DNA of 9,080 nt, from assembly GCA_009618475.1 (NCBI GenBank), contig WJOV01000134.1, positions 1 to 9,080 of the forward strand. Reading direction: 5' to 3'. The position numbers were made by a program, and so were the translations under genes. Within the stretch, counting starts at the first letter, position 1, and every line of letters starts with the position of its first letter. The notes under the pieces were generated by a model. That model was given only the letters and a program-made list of their open reading frames with translations, was not told where the DNA came from and searched no databases. This stretch comes from Methanosarcinales archaeon. GTDB lineage: Archaea; Halobacteriota; Syntropharchaeia; Alkanophagales; Methanospirareceae. This document shows, piece after piece, positions 1 to 6,013 of this stretch.

Positions 1-88
1 ATATATAAGAAAAAAGGGGTTAGTGACAGAGAAGTAGTGGAAGCAATTTTGATGGATAAAAACGTTAGACTGGAGGACGTGCATGAAA
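1..88 (+). repeat. 88-bp exact inverted repeat, left copy
   Basis: Positions 1-88 equal the reverse complement of 7336-7423 without mismatch; the match stops at 89 against 7335 and reaches the left edge of the window, so it may extend further. The last 17 bases (72-88) are the core shared by all three junctions. Both copies encode the same HAD segment. Confidence 0.95.
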
Positions 89-561
89 CGATGTCATTTT
101 TACGGAGGTGCGATATTCTCCCGGTAATAGGGGTGGGGTTGATTATAGATATGGCAGGAGGAGCGATAAGATACGTGATTGCAGGCGGTATAAACTTTTT
201 CCCGGGAACGCTAAAACTCCTTAAAGAATTACGCGAGCGGGGTATCATGACGTTTGTTGCTTCGGGGGATAGGGTAGAGAAAGAGGAAATGGCTGTATAT
301 TTGCCTGACATACCACCGGACAATATTTTTGGAATGATGAAGCCAGAAGATAAGAGGGAGTTGGTAAGAAAGTTGAAGGAAGAGCATAAGGTGATGATGG
401 TGGGTAACGATAGGAATGATTATCTTGCGATGTGGGAGGCGGATATAGCGGTATTATCGTTGCAAGAAGCTGCAGATAGGCCGGGAGCGATTTTTGAGGT
501 TGCGGATTTCAGGATAAAAGATATAAGCGAGGTAAAGGAAATAATAGAAGAGATTAGATGA
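1..561 (+). CDS. HAD-superfamily hydrolase, C-terminal part (5' end outside window)
   Basis: The frame is open from base 1 and ends at TGA 559-561, so the gene begins left of the window. GTG 37 could be read as a start but is only an internal Val: the upstream codons match residues 82-93 of the HAD N-terminal fragment at 7336-7666. Joining the two gives a protein of 267 residues. In this half, motif II is the Ser of FVASGD (positions 253-273), motif III is the Lys of KPEDK (about 340-354) and motif IV is GNDRND (about 403-420), as in phosphatases and soluble P-type-ATPase-like HAD proteins. The substrate is unknown and the enzyme is presumably cytosolic. It sits 10 bp upstream of the Mmp2-like gene, suggesting co-transcription and perhaps a shared role. 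HAD assignment is firm from the motifs; the reaction is not predictable. Confidence 0.8.
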   Translation: MYKKKGVSDREVVEAILMDKNVRLEDVHETMSFLRRCDILPVIGVGLIIDMAGGAIRYVIAGGINFFPGTLKLLKELRERGIMTFVASGDRVEKEEMAVYLPDIPPDNIFGMMKPEDKRELVRKLKEEHKVMMVGNDRNDYLAMWEADIAVLSLQEAADRPGAIFEVADFRIKDISEVKEIIEEIR

Positions 562-571
562 GGGGATAAAG

Positions 572-1612
572 ATGGGAAGCCAGAGACCGAAAGAAGGAGA
601 AGAGCTGGAATCGTTGGCGGAGAGGCTGAGAAACTTCGAGGGGGTGAAGCGAAAAAGAGCTATCGGGGATCTCATAAAAATGCTTGGAGATTCCGACCGG
701 GTGGGAAGCCGAACGATAACGGGATTCGGAGAGGATGCAGCAGTGCTTGAAATGGACGACGATAATTTCATTTTGCTTGCCGTGGATGGTATCTGGGGTA
801 AATTGTTGAGTGCCGACCCCTGGTGGGCGGGGTATTGTGCGGTTCTCGTGAACGTGAATGATATAGCGGCGATGGGTGGCACTCCTCTGGCAATGGTGAA
901 CCTAACCTCAACGCAGAAGAAGGATATATGTGCGGAACTGGGACGCGGGATGGGAGACGGCGTGAGAAAATTTGGCGTGCCTATGGTTGGGGGGCATTTA
1001 CATCCTGACACTTCTTATGACGCACTCGACGTGGGAATAATCGGAACGGTAAAGAGAGATAGTGTAATCTATTCGAGTAGTGCGAACCCCGGTGACAAGG
1101 TATTGGTAGCGATTGACCTCGATGGCAGGATATATCCAAATTACAATTTAGCATGGGACAACACGACAAAAAGGTCCCCTGCAGAGATAAAAAGGCAGTT
1201 GGACACAATGGTGGAAATAGGAGAGAAGAAGTTAGCAACTGCGGGGAAGGACATAAGCAATCCCGGCACGCTGGGCACGCTTGGAATGTTACTCGAATCC
1301 TCTGGCGTGGGGGCAATTGTGGAGCTGGATAAGATACCGAGACCTGACCCGGAACGAATATCTATCGAGCACGGGTTAAAGATGTATCCGGGGACGGGTT
1401 TTGTGCTCACGGTCGAGAACGATGAAAAAGGAGCGGAATGTATAAGAATATTCAGAGACGCAGGAATAGAGGCTTCTATCATTGGTGAGATAGACAATAG
1501 CAAGAAGTTGAAGATAACAAATGGAGATGAGACGGTAACGGTATTCGACCTTAACAGGGAGATAATAACGGGAATAGTGCGTAGGGAAAGAGGAAAGAGG
1601 TTTCGAAAATAA
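572..1612 (+). CDS. AIR synthase-related protein, methanogenesis marker protein 2-like
   Basis: A 346-residue protein of the PurM/SelD/HypE/ThiL fold, members of which bind ATP and make phosphorylated or aminated intermediates. Visible family signatures are GFGEDAAV (residues 51-58, metal/ATP-binding Asp), NVNDIAAMGGTPLAM (94-108), the glycine-rich GGH (140-142) and KDISNPGTLGTLGMLLESSGVGA-like C-terminal segment (226-248). It most resembles the uncharacterised methanogenesis marker 2 family, found largely in archaea with methyl-coenzyme M reductase; this is from recall, not a search. The start ATG 572 is supported by GAGGGG at 560-565, which overlaps the stop of the preceding HAD gene. The 10-bp gap and this ribosome binding site suggest an operon with HAD. 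Alternatives are a HypE-, SelD- or ThiL-like enzyme, but the clear N-terminal Cys/Sec loop of SelD and the C-terminal Cys of HypE are absent. Confidence 0.75.
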   Translation: MGSQRPKEGEELESLAERLRNFEGVKRKRAIGDLIKMLGDSDRVGSRTITGFGEDAAVLEMDDDNFILLAVDGIWGKLLSADPWWAGYCAVLVNVNDIAAMGGTPLAMVNLTSTQKKDICAELGRGMGDGVRKFGVPMVGGHLHPDTSYDALDVGIIGTVKRDSVIYSSSANPGDKVLVAIDLDGRIYPNYNLAWDNTTKRSPAEIKRQLDTMVEIGEKKLATAGKDISNPGTLGTLGMLLESSGVGAIVELDKIPRPDPERISIEHGLKMYPGTGFVLTVENDEKGAECIRIFRDAGIEASIIGEIDNSKKLKITNGDETVTVFDLNREIITGIVRRERGKRFRK

Positions 1613-1649
1613 ATCCCAATGACTAATACTATCAAATCCAAAGTAAACC

Positions 1650-1672
1650 CTTTTCTTTTAGAAAAAGAAAAG
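1650..1672. other. Perfect 10-bp inverted repeat just upstream of cofH
   Basis: The arms 1650-1659 and 1663-1672 are exact reverse complements separated by 3 bases, ending 12 bases before the cofH ATG. The stem is almost all A-T with two G-C pairs, so it is weak as RNA, and no T-run follows it, which argues against a standard terminator. It may be a protein-binding site, a small leader hairpin, or chance in an A/T-rich 72-bp spacer. Confidence 0.4.
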
Positions 1673-1684
1673 CCGTGATAACAC

Positions 1685-2746
1685 ATGAGAGACGACTTTG
1701 ACGAGTTATACGAGAAGATAAGGAAGGGTGAGATAGAGAGAGAAGATGCGATATTTTTAGCAGGTAACCCTATTTATTTGTTCTGCATTGCAGATGAGTT
1801 GCGGAGGCAGGAGAAAGGGGACGTCGTTACTTACGTGGTGAACAGGAACATAAACTTCACGAATGTTTGTGTAGGCAACTGCAAGTTCTGTGCGTTCCGG
1901 GAAGAGAAGGAGAAGGGATATTTGCTGAGCATGGACGTAGTTTTGAGTAAGGTTGTGGAAGCGGTGAATAACGAGGCAACGGAGATATGTATTCAAGGAG
2001 GTTTGCATCCCGACCTTGCCTTAGCGGACTATTGTGGAATTATAGAAAGCATAAAATCGAAGTTTGACATGCATATACACGCATTTTCACCGATGGAGAT
2101 ATACCACGTGGCGAGGAATTCGGGAATGAGCGAAGAGGAGGTGTTGATTGAGCTAAAAACAGCAGGACTGGGTTCTATTCCGGGAACCGCGGCTGAAATA
2201 CTCGATGATTCTATAAGGGAAATAATATGCCCGGGGAAGATAAAAACGGATAAATGGGTAGAGATAATAAAGACTGCGCACCGGTTGGGAATTCCATCAA
2301 CGGCAACCATCATGTACGGGCATATCGAATCACTGGAAGCCAGAATAGACCATATATTCAGGATAAGGGAGATACAAAAGGAGACGTGCGGATTTACGGA
2401 GTTCGTGCCGCTGAAGTTCATGCGAAAGAACAATGAATTGGGGCGGATGGTGAAGAGAGAAGTTCCTTTTTTGGAAAACGCAATGGTTCATGCGCTATCA
2501 AGGGTCATTCTTCATCCTTATTTTGTGAACGTGCAGGCATCGTGGGTGAAGTTAGGAGTGGGAGAAGTGCAGAAGATGCTTTATTTCGGTGTGAATGACT
2601 TGGGTGGGACGTTAATGGAAGAGAACATCTCGAGGTTATCGGGCGCTCCGGCTGGCGAGTATATGAGTCCGGAGGACTTCGAGCGATTGATAAAGGATGC
2701 GGGAAGAACGCCAAGAAGAAGGAGCACGTTGTATGAATTATTGTAA
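1685..2746 (+). CDS. cofH: Radical SAM protein, CofH-type FO synthase subunit 2
   Basis: A 353-residue radical SAM enzyme. The 4Fe-4S motif is CVGNCKFC, with C62, C66 and C69 in the CX3CX2C spacing; GGLHPD (105-110) and TEFVPL further on are typical of the CofG/CofH/MqnC/MqnE group. CofH joins 5-amino-6-ribitylaminouracil to a tyrosine-derived fragment, and CofG then makes FO, the deazaflavin of coenzyme F420. Length agrees with archaeal CofH (about 350-370). After TEFVPL the sequence is KFMRKNNELG rather than the PFVH-type segment I expect in many CofH proteins, so this may be a divergent CofH-like paralogue. MqnC and MqnE (futalosine pathway) are less likely in such an archaeon. It is 72 bp downstream of the Mmp2-like gene; no clear Shine-Dalgarno precedes ATG 1685. 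No cofG is in the window. Confidence 0.7.
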   Translation: MRDDFDELYEKIRKGEIEREDAIFLAGNPIYLFCIADELRRQEKGDVVTYVVNRNINFTNVCVGNCKFCAFREEKEKGYLLSMDVVLSKVVEAVNNEATEICIQGGLHPDLALADYCGIIESIKSKFDMHIHAFSPMEIYHVARNSGMSEEEVLIELKTAGLGSIPGTAAEILDDSIREIICPGKIKTDKWVEIIKTAHRLGIPSTATIMYGHIESLEARIDHIFRIREIQKETCGFTEFVPLKFMRKNNELGRMVKREVPFLENAMVHALSRVILHPYFVNVQASWVKLGVGEVQKMLYFGVNDLGGTLMEENISRLSGAPAGEYMSPEDFERLIKDAGRTPRRRSTLYELL

Positions 2747-2754
2747 CTCTTCCT

Positions 2755-4083
2755 TTACTTTAAATACTTCCCCGCCAGCGCATCCTTCACCAGTTTCTGG
2801 ACTTCCTCGTTTCTTTCTCGTATGGTCCGCAGTCTCTCTTTTTGGTCGTCGTCAAGATTGCTGGATTCAAGCAATACGTCTGTGCATCCTCCAATGATAG
2901 TCACCGGGGTGATAATTCTGTGTGACGTTTCTTTTAGAAAGTGCTCTCTTAGTCTATAAGCCTCTTTCGCCTTATCCTCCGCACGCTTGTGCTCGGTGAC
3001 GTCCCCAATTGCGTTAACAAACCTATTTTCTCCAGTTTCTGTTCTTTGTTGAATCGAGAACATGGAACCCCAGAAGAAAGTCCCGTCTTTACGTTTAAAT
3101 CGCACCTCGAAATTATCCGCCCAACCCCTTTCGAGCGAGTCAAGAACTCGCACGCTATCCTTTTCGTCGTAATAATAAGCAGAAGCAGGAAACTTAAGAA
3201 ACTCCTCTTTGGACCCGTAACCGAACATTTCCAGCAGAGTTCGATTGACATCAATTATCTTACCCCCCGGGGTGGTTATTGAAATGGCTACCGGTATGCA
3301 CTCCAGCAAGTTGCGTGTGTAGTCACGCTCTTTCGCTAATTCTTTTGTTCGCTCTTCTACCTTCGACTCCAGCTCTTCACTGAACCGTCGCAACTGCTCC
3401 TCTGCACGCTTGCGCTCCGTGATGTCCCTGTGACTCGCCATTTGTCCAATAACTTCTCCTTCATCGTCCACTACTCTTGATGAAGACACCGCCATCGGAA
3501 AGAGTTCACCATTTTTTCTCTTGCCAACCAACTCTCCTCTCCAACCGCCATCCAACGTCTCCGTAAGTGCTTCTTTCAACTTCGGTATCTGATCTTCAGG
3601 GTAAATGAAGGCGATTCCGTTCCCTATTAATTCTTCTCTTGAATATCCAAACATTCTAACAAATGCGTCGTTCGCATAGGTAATCTTACCTTTGAGATTG
3701 CCCATAGCTATGCCATCAACTGAACTGTTAACAGAATGCGAAAATAACCGCAGTTGCTCCTGCGTATTCGCAATCCGCTCACTTAAAATAGCGGCTATAA
3801 GGGCAACAACTATAAACACAGGAGCTCGAATCAAATCATTAATCGTCTCCACCTCCGCTCTAATAAAAAAGTGACTGGAAATTAGCAATGCCGTTAAAAA
3901 TAGAGCAACGACCAAACCCTTTCTTTTCCACCACAACGATGCTAAGATAATTGGAATGTAAAAGAAGTGTGTAAAAACAACGACGGTGGAGCGTACCAGA
4001 TGAAAATAATAAGTGAGAACGCAACAAATACCTAAAAGGATAGCCAGTGCCATAATTTTGTATTTTTCTCTCGATTCAACCAT
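2755..4083 (-). CDS. Membrane PAS-PAS sensor protein with DHp-like segment, no ATPase domain
   Basis: A 442-residue protein. Four hydrophobic stretches (about 11-29, 32-50, 55-73 and 86-100) form an N-terminal membrane domain. PAS domain 1 spans about 112-222 and ends in the ITERKRAEEQL linker; a charged coiled coil follows (225-255), then PAS domain 2 (about 256-366) ending in DVTEHKRAED. The last part resembles a histidine-kinase dimerisation domain, with ETSHRIITP around H388; the usual Glu/Asp after His is Arg. The protein stops after this helical hairpin, with no N, G1 or G2 boxes, so it cannot phosphorylate itself in the usual way. It may act with a partner kinase, be a phosphotransfer or decoy element, or be a truncated kinase. 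The stop is 8 bp from the convergent cofH stop, leaving no room for a lost C-terminal domain. TATA-like TTTAAATA lies about 55 bp upstream. Confidence 0.8.
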   Translation of the reverse strand: MVESREKYKIMALAILLGICCVLTYYFHLVRSTVVVFTHFFYIPIILASLWWKRKGLVVALFLTALLISSHFFIRAEVETINDLIRAPVFIVVALIAAILSERIANTQEQLRLFSHSVNSSVDGIAMGNLKGKITYANDAFVRMFGYSREELIGNGIAFIYPEDQIPKLKEALTETLDGGWRGELVGKRKNGELFPMAVSSSRVVDDEGEVIGQMASHRDITERKRAEEQLRRFSEELESKVEERTKELAKERDYTRNLLECIPVAISITTPGGKIIDVNRTLLEMFGYGSKEEFLKFPASAYYYDEKDSVRVLDSLERGWADNFEVRFKRKDGTFFWGSMFSIQQRTETGENRFVNAIGDVTEHKRAEDKAKEAYRLREHFLKETSHRIITPVTIIGGCTDVLLESSNLDDDQKERLRTIRERNEEVQKLVKDALAGKYLK

Positions 4084-4138
4084 TATACCACTCGCACCCG
4101 CTTTTGCTCGATGATTTTTATGTTATATGGCACAAACA

Positions 4139-4150
4139 TATTTAAAGCTT
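4139..4150 (-). promoter_or_regulatory. TATA-like box upstream of the PAS sensor gene
   Basis: On the minus strand this reads AAGC followed by TTTAAATA, matching an archaeal BRE/TATA arrangement. A start of transcription about 25 bases downstream (near 4115) would leave a leader of about 30 bases before the ATG at 4083. Judged by eye only. Confidence 0.4.
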
Positions 4151-4164
4151 TTGCTTATCCTAAC

Positions 4165-4370
4165 TTGACTTTGTCATATTCGAAATTTACCGCAGAGAAC
4201 GCGGAATTAGATTAGAGGTTTAGTTTATTAGCGGTTCAGCTCGTTAGCTAAACCTCTAATTTTAAGCGGTTCAGCGGCTTGGCTCGTTAGCGATTTAGAC
4301 TAAACCTCTAAACCTCTAAATACATCCTCTGCGTTCTCCGTGAACTCCGCGGTTAATCTGACAATGTCAA
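4165..4370. repeat. Nested inverted-repeat element in non-coding gap (MITE-like?)
   Basis: The outer ends TTGACTTTGTCA (4165-4176) and TGACAATGTCAA (4359-4370) are inverted copies with one mismatch. Inside them, ACCGCAGAGAACGCGG on the left has an imperfect inverted partner within 4327-4353. In the centre, ATTAGAGGTTTAG (4211-4223) pairs perfectly with CTAAACCTCTAAT (4248-4260) across a 24-base loop. Direct repeats also occur: AGCGGTTCAGC at 4230 and 4265, GCTCGTTAGC at 4239 and 4282, and CTAAACCTCTAA at 4248 and 4300. There is no plausible ORF. It could be a non-autonomous mobile element, a structured RNA or a dispersed intergenic repeat. The rest of the 4084-4477 gap holds the PAS-gene promoter and one 37-bp repeat copy. 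Confidence 0.6.
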
Positions 4371-4434
4371 ATTATATAGTTAGTATTTGTCTACCGCAGA
4401 AATAAAAGAACCATTTACACGATTTCCGTTTCCT

Positions 4435-4471
4435 GGAACACCTGTTCCACCTTGCTCTTTTATGCTGTTCC
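4435..4471. repeat. 37-bp direct repeat, copy 1 (flanks the Doc module)
   Basis: It begins with the near-palindrome GGAACACCTGTTCC, continues through ACCTTGCTCTTTTATGC and ends in TGTTCC. It matches 5147-5183 at 34 of 37 positions. The two copies, in the same orientation, bracket the doc gene and its two small ORFs. Copy 1 lies 7 bases beyond the stop of the 39-residue ORF. Confidence 0.7.
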
Positions 4472-4477
4472 GCTATC

Positions 4478-4597
4478 TCAGTATTTCGCCAGCTCACGCA
4501 ACAACTCAATATTCTCTTCCATCGACTCTTTCAGCAATTTTTTCAGCTTCTTATCCTTCGTATGTTTTATTTCGATTTTACCTTCTTCTTTATCCAT
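4478..4597 (-). CDS. Small charged protein (39 aa) overlapping the end of doc
   Basis: This ORF encodes 39 residues, starting MDKEEGKIEI and ending LLRELAKY, rich in Lys and Glu and probably helical in the second half. It overlaps the 3' end of doc by 31 bases in another frame. The start ATG (4597-4595) is preceded by GAGGTGAG at a good ribosome-binding distance, which is the main support for translation. I recognise no family. Its position, immediately downstream of and coupled to a Doc-type toxin, makes it a candidate antitoxin or accessory protein, but that is inference; Phd-type antitoxins normally lie upstream and carry an AbrB/Phd DNA-binding fold not seen here. Confidence 0.45.
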   Translation of the reverse strand: MDKEEGKIEIKHTKDKKLKKLLKESMEENIELLRELAKY

Positions 4598-4956
4598 TTT
4601 CTCACCTCTTTTAACCCGCTTTCTCCTTTTGCCAGCCGCAATAGGAACTCAATTACTTCTTCTTTTTCTACTTTAAATATATATCCATTATCCCTTAATA
4701 ATATATCAACTAACTCAAAGGCAATCCTCTTATTTCCATCCACAAAAGGATGACCCTGAACAAAATCCCTTAAGATGAGGGATGCAACTTCAAATAGGTC
4801 TGTATTCTCTTCTTTTATTACTTTTCCTTTCACCCGCTCGATCGTGAAATCAATCAAACCTTTATTTAAAACACCAAACGCACCTCCAGCATTTTCGATT
4901 ATATCATCATGAATTTTTATCACATTTTCCACATCAAATGAGATTCTTATTATCAT
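4567..4956 (-). CDS. doc: Doc-type (death-on-curing, Fic fold) toxin
   Basis: A 129-residue protein with the Doc/Fic core motif HPFVDGNKR: H69, F71, D73, N75, K76 and R77. The Lys in place of the second Gly of Fic AMP-transferases is a Doc feature. P1 Doc phosphorylates elongation factor EF-Tu and stops translation; an archaeal target such as aEF1A would be inference. The N-terminal part (VENVIKIHDDIIENAGG...GVLNKGLIDFTIERV) also matches the Doc pattern of an early helix followed by a GL..G..D segment, and the length is normal (about 125-130). The start ATG lies 1 base after the stop of an upstream short ORF (4958-5119), so translation is probably coupled. A 39-residue ORF overlaps the 3' end. 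The whole module lies between two 37-bp direct repeats, as expected for a laterally moving toxin-antitoxin cassette. Confidence 0.85.
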   Translation of the reverse strand: MIIRISFDVENVIKIHDDIIENAGGAFGVLNKGLIDFTIERVKGKVIKEENTDLFEVASLILRDFVQGHPFVDGNKRIAFELVDILLRDNGYIFKVEKEEVIEFLLRLAKGESGLKEVRKWIKKKVKSK

Positions 4957-4957
4957 C

Positions 4958-5119
4958 TTATAGCTTCTTCTTAAGCAAGAGCCCCATTATAAATTTTTGT
5001 TTCTTCGCAGGATTTTCACCTATTTCGCGTTGAAGCGCACATTTCAGCTTAAAGCTCTGCATAAGGGTTAGCATTTGCCGATCAAAAAGTTCTCCACTGC
5101 ATTCTGTAACTTGTTCCAT
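4958..5119 (-). CDS. Short ORF upstream of doc, possible antitoxin or remnant
   Basis: The frame ends in TAA 1 base before the doc start. Candidate starts are ATG 5119 (53 residues, MEQVTECSGE...), ATG 5074 (38 residues, MLTLMQSFKL...) and ATG 5062; none has a convincing Shine-Dalgarno. The C-terminal segment, ALQREIGENPAKKQKFIMG then LLLKKKL, is basic and looks protein-like. Upstream of 5119 the frame runs into the GGAAC/GTTCC repeat cluster, giving low-complexity MEQ/WNK residues that I do not think are coding. The position matches that of Phd-like antitoxins, but no DNA-binding fold is visible. It may be the 3' remnant of a longer antitoxin whose 5' end was replaced by the repeats. Confidence 0.4.
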   Translation of the reverse strand: MEQVTECSGELFDRQMLTLMQSFKLKCALQREIGENPAKKQKFIMGLLLKKKL

Positions 5120-5183
5120 TCCACGGAACGCCTGTTCCATTTTTTTGGAACGCTTGTTCCACCTCGCTCTTTTATGCTGTTCC
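5113..5183. repeat. GGAAC/GTTCC palindrome cluster including 37-bp repeat copy 2
   Basis: The cluster contains GTTCC (5113-5117) facing GGAAC (5125-5129), then the near-palindromes GGAACGCCTGTTCC (5125-5138) and GGAACGCTTGTTCC (5147-5160), and a last TGTTCC ending at 5183. Positions 5147-5183 are copy 2 of the 37-bp repeat seen at 4435-4471. The cluster lies between the divergent doc module and ABC transporter genes, so it could be an operator for one or both, or the edge of a mobile cassette. Confidence 0.6.
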
Positions 5184-5260
5184 ATCGAAACTATGTATGT
5201 GCCGAAGAGAGGCGCTATGTAAATACCAAAAAAGAAGCAAAGGGGATAAACAAAAGGCGA

Positions 5261-5266
5261 AGGTGA
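5261..5266 (+). promoter_or_regulatory. Ribosome binding site of the ABC ATPase gene
   Basis: AGGTGA lies 4 bases before ATG 5271 and matches the 3' end of archaeal 16S rRNA. It fixes the start of the ATPase gene and excludes earlier in-frame starts. Confidence 0.6.
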
Positions 5267-5270
5267 AGAA

Positions 5271-6008
5271 ATGATAAAAACAGAAAACCTTACAAAGGTA
5301 TATAATGGAATTGAGGCGGTAGACAATCTGAATTTAGAGATAGAAGAAGGTATAACATTTGGCTTTTTAGGATTAAATGGAGCTGGAAAGACAACAACGG
5401 TACGAATGCTTGCAACGATCTTAGACCCAACATCAGGAAAGGCATCTGTATATGGTCATGATATTGTTAAAGATAGAGTAGAGATAAGAAAGATAATCGG
5501 TGTTGTTACGGAAGAGTCAGGTGTTACGCAGCCTGATTGGACTCCGCTCGAATACTTAGAGTTCTTTGGCGCAATTCATGGAATGAACGACTCTCTTATA
5601 AGTGAAAGAACAAAAGAGCTTTTGCAGATGCTGGATTTGTATGAAAGAAGATACGACCCAATGAAGACTTTCTCTGGTGGAATGATGAGAAGGGCAGAAA
5701 TAGCAAGAGTTCTGCTTCATAACCCAAAGGTTCTATTCCTGGATGAACCAACAAGAGAGTTTGATATTCCCGGAAAAAGATATATCTGGAATTTACTTCA
5801 ATATTTAAAACACGAGCAAGATGTAACGATATTCTTGAGTTCTCATGATATAAGAGAGATAGAGGTCTTATGTGACCGAGTTTGCATAATCCACAAAGGA
5901 AAGATAGTATTTTCAGGGGATGCAGATAAGCTTAAAAGCGGTAAAGGAACGTCTGATGAGCTTGAGGAGAATGTAACAAAGCTTCTTAAAGGGGAGATGG
6001 TGGAGTGA
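5271..6008 (+). CDS. ABC transporter ATP-binding protein (ABC-2 / drug- or ion-export type)
   Basis: A 245-residue ATPase that would power the membrane protein encoded next. Walker A is GLNGAGKT (residues 34-41), the signature is FSGGM (134-138), Walker B is VLFLDE (154-159) and the switch His is H192 in SSHD. Length and the N-terminal IKTENLTKVYNGIEAV are typical of the CcmA/DrrA/NatA class. Two details are unusual: where the Q-loop Gln is expected, after IGVV, the sequence is TEESG, and the D-loop reads TREFD instead of the common SGLD or IGLD. The catalytic Glu (E159) and signature glycines are kept, so it is likely active. Its stop overlaps the GTG codon at 6005 and precedes the permease ATG at 6014, indicating tight translational coupling. 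The substrate is unknown. Confidence 0.85.
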   Translation: MIKTENLTKVYNGIEAVDNLNLEIEEGITFGFLGLNGAGKTTTVRMLATILDPTSGKASVYGHDIVKDRVEIRKIIGVVTEESGVTQPDWTPLEYLEFFGAIHGMNDSLISERTKELLQMLDLYERRYDPMKTFSGGMMRRAEIARVLLHNPKVLFLDEPTREFDIPGKRYIWNLLQYLKHEQDVTIFLSSHDIREIEVLCDRVCIIHKGKIVFSGDADKLKSGKGTSDELEENVTKLLKGEMVE

Positions 6009-6013
6009 TAAAG

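Noticed and set aside
454..1011. A 185-residue minus-strand ORF opposite the HAD and Mmp2-like genes
   Set aside because: It is antisense to clear coding sequence with Ser/Pro-rich composition typical of a shadow frame.
1650..1672. Rho-independent-style terminator after the Mmp2-like gene
   Set aside because: The stem is A/T-rich and is not followed by a T-run on the plus strand.
1141..1686. A 181-residue minus-strand ORF opposite the Mmp2-like gene
   Set aside because: Shadow frame: no family features, and the plus-strand protein has intact conserved motifs.
4165..4370. A CRISPR-like array because of repeated short words
   Set aside because: The repeats are irregularly spaced, partly inverted and too few; no spacers of constant length and no cas genes.
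4387..4753. Plus-strand ORFs rich in Phe, Ser and Leu across the doc region
   Set aside because: They are antisense to doc and its small neighbour and their composition reflects A/G-rich coding on the other strand.
5120..5326. N-terminal extension (MSTASIPLY... and MEQ/WNK segments) of the ORF upstream of doc
   Set aside because: It runs through the palindrome cluster and over the ABC ATPase start and ribosome binding site; it is low complexity without a start signal.
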